Source of the DNA: Bacillota bacterium
GTDB taxonomy: Bacteria > Bacillota_I > Bacilli_A > Acholeplasmatales > Acholeplasmataceae
Assembly: GCA_023458995.1 (NCBI GenBank)
Contig: JAEWVV010000033.1
Coordinates: forward strand, 1 to 8,062
Length of the DNA stretch: 8,062 nucleotides
Reading direction: 5' to 3'
The notes below the pieces were generated by a model. The model saw only the letters and a list, made by a program, of their open reading frames with translations. It made no database searches and was not told where the DNA came from. Of the stretch, positions 1 to 6,070 are shown piece after piece (within the stretch, counting starts at the first letter, position 1; the number at the start of each line of letters is the position of its first letter). The position numbers and the translations under genes were made by a program.

Positions 1-2
1 CT

Positions 3-275
3 AAAAATATCTCTAAGCTAAAAAAAGATGGGAAATTACCTTTTAACCAAGAATCATCCATCACATTTGATGAGACTCATATTCTTGAGAAGACAGATCT
101 CAATGAAAGTAAAATCAGTTATCAAATCATTGAAAAGATTGCAGAAACTGAGAGTGCAATTTATATTTATTTTTCTGCGATGCAAGCCTATATTATTCCC
201 AATACAGTCTTCGAATCAAATGAACATAGAAAAGAACTTCTAGACTTTATGTATACAAAGGTTAATCTTAAGTAA
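3..275 (+). CDS. YcxB-like protein, C-terminal part (5' end outside window)
   Basis: An open reading frame enters from the left edge in frame 3 and gives 90 residues before a TAA stop. The fragment has a lysine-rich start, then a segment reading ISYQIIEKIAET, then AIYIYFSAMQAYIIPN, then an ending with HRKELLDFMY. This pattern of beta strands, with the strand/turn AYIIPN and a closing R-E-L-x-x-F helix, is what I associate with the YcxB-like C-terminal domain, a small PH-like domain that normally follows two membrane helices. Those helices would lie upstream of the window. The function of the family is not established. The stop lies 34 bases before the next gene with no terminator between, so the two are probably one operon. 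A frame at 28-243 overlaps it but has no recognisable protein character. The family call rests on pattern memory only. Confidence 0.6.
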   Translation, partial: KNISKLKKDGKLPFNQESSITFDETHILEKTDLNESKISYQIIEKIAETESAIYIYFSAMQAYIIPNTVFESNEHRKELLDFMYTKVNLK

Positions 276-309
276 TGGTTTAATAGATTGATTAAACGGA
301 GGGGATTTA

Positions 310-1242
310 ATGATTTATCTCATTTATGGATTTCTAGCCATTCAAACCTTACTTTTTGTTATCTTTGTTTGGTGGGCAATGAAAGGTCATCAAAAAATAA
401 TCAATAAATATGTGATTAAACAACCCCGTTTTTATCTCATGGGTGGTTTTTTCATTATTTCGATGGGTTTATTTTTATCGCTATTGATTGGTTTTTCTAA
501 AGTGATGGATGCTGAAGATCAGTTGACTGGGATGATTATCTTTATGCTTTATTCCATGAGTGGCTATCTCATTCTTTGGATTTACTTAAGATGGTTTATC
601 ATCATTGAAACATCATCATTTATTTATCAGCCGACTTTTGGTAAAAAGAAAAGTTTCCGTTTTGAAGATGTCAGTTACTATCCTCAATCAGCACATAAAA
701 TCATTTATGCGAATGATGGATATGCAATCAAGATTCCTTATATGTGCAACAATATAGCTAAACTCACGGATCAACTTAAAATCATTGATCCTAAGAAACA
801 ATTAGAACAATCTCAAAAAACATATCAATTAAGATATAATGTGTTTTCGAAGAGTATCGCATTTGTCATGTTTATCTTAGGTCTTAGTTTAATCATCATG
901 ATCATGATTGCGATCATTTATGATAGGGAAGAAATGCTGGTTGAATCGAGTGACATCATCTTAACAAGTATAGCACTCGTTTTTGGATTGATCGTCATGA
1001 TAACGGGATTTCTAGGTCTTTGTCTCACGTTTTTTTGGAAAATATCATTTTTTAAAGATCACATCATTGTTGGTTTACCCTTTAGAAAAAGAAGAACGTT
1101 TAACCTTAAAGATATTTCATTTACAATCACTAAACACGGATACCATCTACACATCAATCAAAATCAAAAAATCTATGTCAACGAGGGTCTCGTTGATCAT
1201 ACCTTTTTGATACATGTACTTAAGTTGCGTTCCAAGTCTTAA
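310..1242 (+). CDS. membrane protein with two similar halves (helix pair plus PH-like domain, twice)
   Basis: This is a 310-residue protein of unknown function. It starts at ATG with a strong GGAGGGG ribosome binding site at 298-304, five bases upstream. Hydrophobic segments lie at about 3-23, 42-63, 73-99, 180-204 and 218-243. After each of the last two helix pairs comes a soluble beta-rich stretch, about 100-157 and 244-306. The two soluble stretches look alike: KKKSFRFEDVSY (112-123) aligns with RKRRTFNLKDISF (259-271), each followed by a strand-turn-strand and a closing leucine-rich helix. I read this as an internal duplication of a unit made of two helices and a bacterial PH-like domain, similar in plan to YcxB-type and DUF6560-type proteins. 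No catalytic motif is visible. It sits just after a YcxB-like gene and ends before a bidirectional terminator. The plan is fairly clear; the family name is not. Confidence 0.8.
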   Translation: MIYLIYGFLAIQTLLFVIFVWWAMKGHQKIINKYVIKQPRFYLMGGFFIISMGLFLSLLIGFSKVMDAEDQLTGMIIFMLYSMSGYLILWIYLRWFIIIETSSFIYQPTFGKKKSFRFEDVSYYPQSAHKIIYANDGYAIKIPYMCNNIAKLTDQLKIIDPKKQLEQSQKTYQLRYNVFSKSIAFVMFILGLSLIIMIMIAIIYDREEMLVESSDIILTSIALVFGLIVMITGFLGLCLTFFWKISFFKDHIIVGLPFRKRRTFNLKDISFTITKHGYHLHINQNQKIYVNEGLVDHTFLIHVLKLRSKS

Positions 1243-1264
1243 TCTCATAAGAACACATATAATG

Positions 1265-1314
1265 AAAAAAATGACTATGCCGTTTGTAACCAACACGGTA
1301 TAGTCACTTTTTTT
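1265..1314. terminator. bidirectional rho-independent terminator
   Basis: The arms 1272-1283 (TGACTATGCCGT) and 1295-1306 (ACGGTATAGTCA) form a 12-bp stem with one G-T pair and an 11-base loop. On the plus strand the stem is followed by C and seven T (1307-1314). On the minus strand it is followed by the complement of the A run 1265-1271, giving seven T. It lies between two convergent genes and can terminate both. Confidence 0.9.
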
Positions 1315-1322
1315 AAGTTAAC

Positions 1323-2186
1323 TTAGTGTTTTCTCTCTATCCTTTTAATATGTATAGAATGTAAAAATTGTTTATCGAAAACTGCATAAAAAACAATAAC
1401 CAAAATACCACCAAAAAACAAAACCGGTAAAATCATCCAAACTACGGGAATGAAAAAAGTAAATCCATATGTTGGATGAGTCACTTCCATAAATCGAGGG
1501 ACGAGGATACCCATAAAACGACTTAACCCTTCAAAACTATCCTTAATTCCAAAAATAAAAGATGGATTACGTTTACTGGGATCAAAAAGATACTCAACAG
1601 GTACACCGCCAAAAAATGTAATAACTAACTCGTTGAGAAATAAAATTAACAGTACGCCGATAAAAATAAAAGGTATTTTATAAAAACGTTTAACTGAAAC
1701 ACGATGAACCTGATATCTTAACATCAAAAATGAAACGAGAAAGAGTATATAATGTGCAAAGTAAAATCTTATATTTTCTAACAAAAAAGCAGGTCTTTCT
1801 CCAATATAGGTGGTTCCGTTAAAGATGGGAGATATGACATCTGCAGGATATAAAAAGGGAATTAAACCTGCGTAAATCCCAATAATAACCATGTAGTCTT
1901 TAAGTGTTTGATTCTTTATGATGTATAAGAGTGGAAATAATAAAACAGTACTTGCTGAAATATTTTCAAAAGTGACTTTTGTCCAGACATGATCGACCAA
2001 TGTATAAGGATATATAAACACTTTAAGAAAGTGGACCACAAAATTGATGATAATTAAAGAGACGATAAATCTTTTTTTGAATCGGATTGATTGATGATCT
2101 AAGTATAAAACTGATAGCAATGTGAGTACAGTTGCAAATCCAATATATAAAAAATAATAGACATTAAAAATCTCGATGGTATTCAT
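1323..2186 (-). CDS. multi-pass integral membrane protein, possibly YwaF/TIGR02206-like
   Basis: Protein of 287 residues if translation starts at the ATG at 2186. Hydrophobic segments lie at about 9-29, 39-60, 75-91, 98-114, 140-157, 171-192 and 243-270, suggesting seven helices. The arrangement, with a histidine in the fifth helix (AHYILFLV, 144-151) and a soluble loop before the last helix, recalls the uncharacterised YwaF/TIGR02206 membrane family, but I see no decisive motif and the protein is somewhat longer than I expect for that family. The C-terminal tail is basic (KRIERKH). Start choice: an upstream in-frame ATG at 2216 would add ten residues but has no ribosome binding site. The ATG at 2186 has AGGA eleven bases upstream and begins closer to the first helix. 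Both are possible. It is transcribed away from the hydrolase gene and ends at the shared terminator. Confidence 0.75.
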   Translation of the reverse strand: MNTIEIFNVYYFLYIGFATVLTLLSVLYLDHQSIRFKKRFIVSLIIINFVVHFLKVFIYPYTLVDHVWTKVTFENISASTVLLFPLLYIIKNQTLKDYMVIIGIYAGLIPFLYPADVISPIFNGTTYIGERPAFLLENIRFYFAHYILFLVSFLMLRYQVHRVSVKRFYKIPFIFIGVLLILFLNELVITFFGGVPVEYLFDPSKRNPSFIFGIKDSFEGLSRFMGILVPRFMEVTHPTYGFTFFIPVVWMILPVLFFGGILVIVFYAVFDKQFLHSIHIKRIERKH

Positions 2187-2234
2187 CAGCTGCGTCATCC
2201 TCATTTCATCTTTCATGCGTTTGTAGACATTAAA

Positions 2235-2276
2235 TTAGTTTTATTATACTTGAAACGACATCAAAAATAAAACTAA
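2235..2276. repeat. 11-bp inverted repeat overlapping the divergent promoter region
   Basis: TTAGTTTTATT (2235-2245) is repeated in perfect inverted form as AATAAAACTAA (2266-2276), 20 bases apart. The left arm overlaps the minus-strand -10 and the right arm contains the -35, so a dimeric regulator could bind here. It is very AT-rich, has no T tract that would make it a terminator, and could be chance. Confidence 0.35.
2243..2271 (-). promoter_or_regulatory. candidate sigma-A promoter for the minus-strand membrane protein gene
   Basis: Read on the minus strand, a perfect TATAAT -10 (2248-2243) is preceded by a 17-base spacer and TTTATT (2271-2266) as a weak -35. Transcription would begin near 2236, giving a leader of about 20 or 50 bases depending on the start codon used. 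The -10 is convincing; the -35 matches the consensus only in part. Confidence 0.45.
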
Positions 2277-2362
2277 ATCTCTCAAATATTGATGACAAAA
2301 TATCGAATGTCCTAAATTGTATACATTCATATTTTATTCACATTGTTTTCATATAATGATAA

Positions 2363-2369
2363 AGAGGTG
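2363..2369 (+). promoter_or_regulatory. ribosome binding site fixing the start of the hydrolase gene
   Basis: AGAGGTG ends six bases before the ATG at 2376. It supports this start over an in-frame TTG at 2343, which has no ribosome binding site and would put a polar stretch ahead of the membrane anchor. Confidence 0.8.
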
Positions 2370-2375
2370 TGTAAC

Positions 2376-3302
2376 ATGAAATTAAATAAGTCTCTTAAAA
2401 AATTTTTCCTTATTGTACTTGTTTTACTGACTGCAATCTTTTTATACGGACTGAATCAACATGTGAAAGTCAATCGTTATATTGCAGCATTTAAAGAACG
2501 AAGTACAGAAGAAGAAACCATAACGATTATTTTTAATAACGATATAAAAGAATTAAGAATGTATCATCCGATTGAGCGAATAAATGATTATGAGATAGAT
2601 GATACACGTAGTCTCTTTTATACAACAAAAGATGAGCCCTTTATGGGGAAAAAAGGCGACATCTTTGTTACGCAGGAGTCCCCTTTTCCAAACATCCTCG
2701 GATTTCATCAAATGATGAGCTTTTTTGTAGGTGGACATGCGGCTCTCAATAATGGTAATAATCAGTTTATAGAAGCCGTAGGTTTTCCACAAGATGATGA
2801 AAGTATTCTCGATATTATTTCAGATCCATCAGATGGAACACATGCGTATTCAGTCGGTGTTAGAAAATCATCCATCAATTATTGGATGTTACCAGATTTT
2901 AGAAGTGAAAATGATGTCTCATACCCTTATTACGGTTCATATTATAGAGAAAAATTTGTTGTGTTAAGAGTGAAAAATATCAGTGATGATCAACTTGATC
3001 AAACCATGACCTATGCTGATCAACACCTCGAGAATCGTTCACTCTATAATTTTCTGTTTGTGATAGATACATACAATAAATTTTACTGTACTGATTTTAT
3101 CAGTCGCTCATATCGGCATGGGATTGATCCAAACTCCTCTGATAAAAATTATCCAATTACACTGAATGATAATGGATTTGTGACAACAGTAAACGATCTT
3201 ATCGTGTCGAAAGATACCTATATAGCAGCTTATGTTGAAAACAAAGATGGTATTAGACATGTTTATTATTTAGAGGATGAAGGGTTGACATCCAGTTTAT
3301 AG
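2376..3302 (+). CDS. membrane-anchored YiiX-like permuted NlpC/P60 cysteine hydrolase (putative)
   Basis: Protein of 308 residues. A lysine-rich N-terminus followed by a hydrophobic stretch (about 10-26) is a signal anchor that would place the rest outside the cell; there is no lipobox cysteine. The soluble part carries the marks of a circularly permuted papain-like fold of the YiiX/NlpC-P60 group: GDIFVTQ (94-100), then GGHAAL with His121, then FIEA with Glu133, and much later FYCTDFISRSYR with Cys238. In permuted members the histidine precedes the cysteine, as here. Known relatives are thought to cleave peptide or amide/ester bonds, some acting on cell-wall or lipid substrates; the substrate here is unknown. 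The final 60 residues show no motif I recognise. It lies just upstream of the copper operon, whose promoter overlaps its last codons, with no terminator between, so read-through is possible. Family call moderately sure; activity is inference. Confidence 0.7.
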   Translation: MKLNKSLKKFFLIVLVLLTAIFLYGLNQHVKVNRYIAAFKERSTEEETITIIFNNDIKELRMYHPIERINDYEIDDTRSLFYTTKDEPFMGKKGDIFVTQESPFPNILGFHQMMSFFVGGHAALNNGNNQFIEAVGFPQDDESILDIISDPSDGTHAYSVGVRKSSINYWMLPDFRSENDVSYPYYGSYYREKFVVLRVKNISDDQLDQTMTYADQHLENRSLYNFLFVIDTYNKFYCTDFISRSYRHGIDPNSSDKNYPITLNDNGFVTTVNDLIVSKDTYIAAYVENKDGIRHVYYLEDEGLTSSL

Positions 3303-3313
3303 TTTGATATAGT
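3285..3313 (+). promoter_or_regulatory. strong extended -10 promoter of the copper operon
   Basis: A perfect TTGACA (-35, 3285-3290), a 17-base spacer and TATAGT (-10, 3308-3313) preceded by TGA (3305-3307, an extended -10) make a near-ideal sigma-A promoter. Transcription would start at about 3319-3321. The -35 lies within the last codons of the upstream hydrolase gene, so the copper genes have their own start point. Confidence 0.85.
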
Positions 3314-3322
3314 AAAGATGAC

Positions 3323-3341
3323 ACCCCACCACGGGAGGGGT
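3323..3341 (+). promoter_or_regulatory. CsoR-like copper operator (C-tract/G-tract dyad)
   Basis: ACCCCACC (3323-3330) and GGAGGGGT (3334-3341) form an inverted repeat about a 3-base centre, broken only by one A/A mismatch. It begins only 2-4 bases after the predicted transcription start. GC-rich dyads of the type ACCCC...GGGGT at the promoter are the known operator form of the CsoR family, Cu+ sensors that release DNA on binding copper. No TACAnnTGTA cop box of the CopY type is seen here. It is not a terminator, since no T tract follows. The csoR gene itself is not in the window, so the regulator is inferred. Confidence 0.6.
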
Positions 3342-3361
3342 AGTAAAAGGAGGAATTATAT

Positions 3362-3592
3362 ATGGCAACACTCATTTACAGAATTGGAGATATTCATTGC
3401 ATCGGGTGCATCAATCGTATTACCACAGCACTTAAATCGGCTGGAGCAATCGATGTTGATATTGATTTCTCGACACATATTGCTAAAGTTTTGACCGAAG
3501 AAGAAAAGCCAGATGCTGATGCATATCTAGAAGCTATTGTCCAAACGGGATATCAAGTAGAATATTTAACGACGATTGAAGAGGAGTCATAA
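3362..3592 (+). CDS. copZ: CopZ-like heavy-metal-associated (HMA) metallochaperone
   Basis: A 76-residue protein the size of a single HMA domain, likely a cytosolic Cu+ carrier that delivers copper to the ATPase encoded next. The metal site is Cys13-Cys16 in GDIHCIGC, between the first strand and first helix; the ending QTGYQVEYL matches the last strand of the ferredoxin-like fold. It differs from the usual MxCxxC loop by having Ile in place of Met and a His just before the first Cys, and the middle is acidic (LTEEEKPDAD). The start is fixed by GGAGG at 3349-3353. It is the first gene after the copper promoter and operator, and only three bases separate its stop from copA, whose ribosome binding site (GAGGAG, 3581-3586) lies within its last codons. 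An accessory HMA protein rather than a true CopZ is possible. Confidence 0.8.
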   Translation: MATLIYRIGDIHCIGCINRITTALKSAGAIDVDIDFSTHIAKVLTEEEKPDADAYLEAIVQTGYQVEYLTTIEEES

Positions 3593-3595
3593 GAA

Positions 3596-6070
3596 ATGGC
3601 CAATCAACTCAAATATCAAGTCAATGGCATGACCTGTGCATCTTGTGTGAGTCATGTAGATAAAGCTATAAGAAAAGTTGATGGTATCATTGATGTTTCG
3701 GTTAATTTAGCAACTGAAACTGCAACTCTTTCATATGATCCAGATATCTTTATACCAATACATGCAGTGAATGCTGTCAAAGATATTGGATATGAGCTGA
3801 TAGCCATGGATCATAATCAGATCACTGTGACTGCAAAGGTAGAAGGTATGAGTTGTGCAACATGCGCAAACAGTATTGATAATACACTGTTGAAGATGGA
3901 TGGGATTATTGATGCTCATGTTAATCTTGCTACGGAGAAAGTTACCATTCAATATGACGATCGCGTCATTCGTTTTAGTGATATCAAACACCGCATCCAA
4001 AGCATTGGATATAAGATTAGTCTCGAAGTAACAAATGATGAATCGGTTGATCCTGATACATTCAAGATGAATTCCGCTAAAAAAAGAGTTCAATTGAGTT
4101 CAACAATAACTATTTTGATGATGTCACTCATGCTGATTCACATGTTTGTTGTTGAAATTCCATTATACACTTGGATCATTGCCATACTGGGTTTCCCAGT
4201 CATATTTATCATTGGCCGTCACGTGCACAGAGGAAGTTATTACTCTCTTAAATCATTGAAACCGAATATGGATGTCCTTGTATCACTCGGATCTATTCCA
4301 CCCTATCTCATCGGTCTCACAGGATTGTTTTTCCCAATCACAACATTTATCGAAATGGCAACAACAATTATGACATTTCACTTGATTGGAAAATTCCTGG
4401 AAAGTAAGGCTAAAGGAAAAGCATCCCAAGCCATCAAAAAATTAATGGAACTAGGAGCGAAAACTGCACGCATTTTAGTCGATGGCAATGAGATCGAAGT
4501 TTTAACGAATGAACTCAGTGTTAAAGATATCATGATTATTAGACCAGGCGAAAAAATACCAACAGACGGAATGATTATTGAAGGTAAAAGTTTAATTGAT
4601 GAATCGATTGCAACAGGTGAATCGATGCCGGTCAAAAAGCATGTGGGTGACAATGTAATCGGAGCAACCATTAATAAAGATGGCTTGCTCAAAGTAGAAG
4701 TTACTAAAGTTGGTAAAGAAACATTCTTATCTCAAGTTATTGAGATGGTTGAAGCTTGTCAGGGGTCCAAAGTGCCTATACAAGAATTTGCAGACAGAAT
4801 CACATCCTATTTTGTGCCAGCAATTATGGTTTTAACAGTACTCACGTTCAGTTCTTTTTTAATTTTTCAAAATTTCCATCTGAGTATCTTAGAGTATATG
4901 GAACCTATCTTACCTTGGATTAACACAGATCAAACTCCATTAACTTTAGCATTTATTACAGCAACAGCAGTATTAGTTATCGCATGTCCATGTGCGCTTG
5001 GATTGGGAACACCTACAGCATTAATGGTGGGTAGTGGTGTTGGTGCAGAAAAAGGTATTCTGATTCGCAACGGTGAAGCAGTTCAAACACTTAAGGATAT
5101 CAAAGCCATTGCTTTTGATAAAACTGGCACGTTAACATATGGGAAACCCGTAGTGACTGACAAGCATGCTATAGGTATAAGTGAACATCAAATGATGCAT
5201 GTCGCTGGATCACTTGAAACAGGATCAGAGCATCCATTAGCAATGGCAATTATCGAAGATGTAAAAAATAATAATCAAAAGCTATTAAACCCAAGAGATT
5301 TTGAAGCCATATCTGGCATGGGTATAAAAGGTATTCTAGATAATAAGACATATTATTTTGGTAACAGAAAACTAATCAAATCGATTGGTCATTCTTATGA
5401 TGGATTAGAATCAATGATGCAACAACTTGAAAATGAAGCTAAAACGGTGATGATTCTAGCAGATGATATAGAGATACTTGGTATCATTGCTGTTGCAGAT
5501 GCATTAAAACCTGATGCTGTACATGTTATTCGGGCAATCGAAAACCTTGGTATAACGACAGCTATGATTACTGGAGACAATTCAAGAACTGCTCAAGCAA
5601 TCGCAAAAAAAGCTGGTATAACCAGAATCATCTCTGATGTTTTACCTGAAGGAAAAGTAAACGAAATATCAAAACTCCAAAGCGAATTTGGGTTAGTAGC
5701 AATGGTCGGTGATGGTATTAATGATGCACCAGCGCTTAAGCAAGCTAATGTAGGTATTGCAATTGGAACCGGTACAGATATTGCAAAAGAAGCAGCTGAT
5801 GTCACTTTAGTATCTGGTGAGTTGCATACATTACTCGCATCAATTCAATTATCAAAGGCCATCTTTATTAAAATCAAACAAAACTACTTCTGGGCGTGGT
5901 TTTATAATGCGATTGCAATCCCATTTGCGATGTTAGGTTTATTACATCCTATGATTGGTGCTGCTGCAATGTCAATTAGTTCTCTTAATGTAATCTATAA
6001 TTCATTGAGATTAAAAAAACAGTCATTCTTAAAGGTTGATAAGGAGTTAGTCCATGCACACTCATCATAA
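3596..6070 (+). CDS. copA: Cu+-exporting P1B-1 type ATPase CopA
   Basis: An 824-residue integral membrane pump that uses ATP to move Cu+ out of the cytoplasm. Two N-terminal HMA domains carry GMTCASC (Cys14, Cys17) and GMSCATC (Cys87, Cys90) and resemble each other closely, a duplication within the gene. Then follow membrane helices from about 168, the actuator domain with TGES (340-343), the transport site CPC (464-466), the phosphorylated Asp508 in DKTGT, the nucleotide-binding SEHP (544-547), TGDN (659-662) and GDGINDAP (705-712). The last two helices carry YN (770-771) and MSISS (792-796), the signature pairing of Cu+-selective P1B-1 pumps. All catalytic residues are present and the length is normal for a two-HMA CopA. 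The stop overlaps the lgt start by 17 bases. Expression should rise with copper if the upstream dyad is a CsoR site. Confidence 0.96.
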   Translation: MANQLKYQVNGMTCASCVSHVDKAIRKVDGIIDVSVNLATETATLSYDPDIFIPIHAVNAVKDIGYELIAMDHNQITVTAKVEGMSCATCANSIDNTLLKMDGIIDAHVNLATEKVTIQYDDRVIRFSDIKHRIQSIGYKISLEVTNDESVDPDTFKMNSAKKRVQLSSTITILMMSLMLIHMFVVEIPLYTWIIAILGFPVIFIIGRHVHRGSYYSLKSLKPNMDVLVSLGSIPPYLIGLTGLFFPITTFIEMATTIMTFHLIGKFLESKAKGKASQAIKKLMELGAKTARILVDGNEIEVLTNELSVKDIMIIRPGEKIPTDGMIIEGKSLIDESIATGESMPVKKHVGDNVIGATINKDGLLKVEVTKVGKETFLSQVIEMVEACQGSKVPIQEFADRITSYFVPAIMVLTVLTFSSFLIFQNFHLSILEYMEPILPWINTDQTPLTLAFITATAVLVIACPCALGLGTPTALMVGSGVGAEKGILIRNGEAVQTLKDIKAIAFDKTGTLTYGKPVVTDKHAIGISEHQMMHVAGSLETGSEHPLAMAIIEDVKNNNQKLLNPRDFEAISGMGIKGILDNKTYYFGNRKLIKSIGHSYDGLESMMQQLENEAKTVMILADDIEILGIIAVADALKPDAVHVIRAIENLGITTAMITGDNSRTAQAIAKKAGITRIISDVLPEGKVNEISKLQSEFGLVAMVGDGINDAPALKQANVGIAIGTGTDIAKEAADVTLVSGELHTLLASIQLSKAIFIKIKQNYFWAWFYNAIAIPFAMLGLLHPMIGAAAMSISSLNVIYNSLRLKKQSFLKVDKELVHAHSS
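6041..6046 (+). promoter_or_regulatory. ribosome binding site of lgt inside the copA coding region
   Basis: AAGGAG lies seven bases before the ATG at 6054 and within the last codons of copA. It supports the early start of lgt, including its His-rich tail. Later in-frame ATGs (6096, 6102, 6120) have no such site. Confidence 0.85.

Noticed and set aside
28..243. An open frame at the left edge with an ATG start, 71 residues.
   Set aside because: The overlapping frame 3-275 enters from outside the window and shows a YcxB-like pattern; the 28-243 frame has no ribosome binding site and an unnatural composition.
2318..2325. TGTATACA palindrome as a CopY-type cop box.
   Set aside because: It lacks the TACAnnTGTA order, is short, and is about 1 kb from the copper promoter.
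2352..2357. Perfect TATAAT as a -10 box for the hydrolase gene.
   Set aside because: Transcription would begin within the ribosome binding site at 2363-2369, and no -35 lies at a suitable distance. It may be chance in AT-rich DNA, so the plus-strand promoter here stays unassigned.
2343..2375. TTG at 2343 as the start of the hydrolase gene.
   Set aside because: No ribosome binding site precedes it, whereas AGAGGTG sits at the right distance before the ATG at 2376, which begins directly at the signal anchor.
3323..3341. The ACCCC...GGGGT hairpin as a terminator of the hydrolase gene.
   Set aside because: No T tract follows it, and it sits directly after a strong promoter, so an operator is the better reading.
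3731..4093. Open frames on the minus strand inside copA (also near 4378-4692, 5395-5580 and 5593-5805).
   Set aside because: They are antisense to conserved ATPase domains, have no ribosome binding sites and resemble no known proteins.
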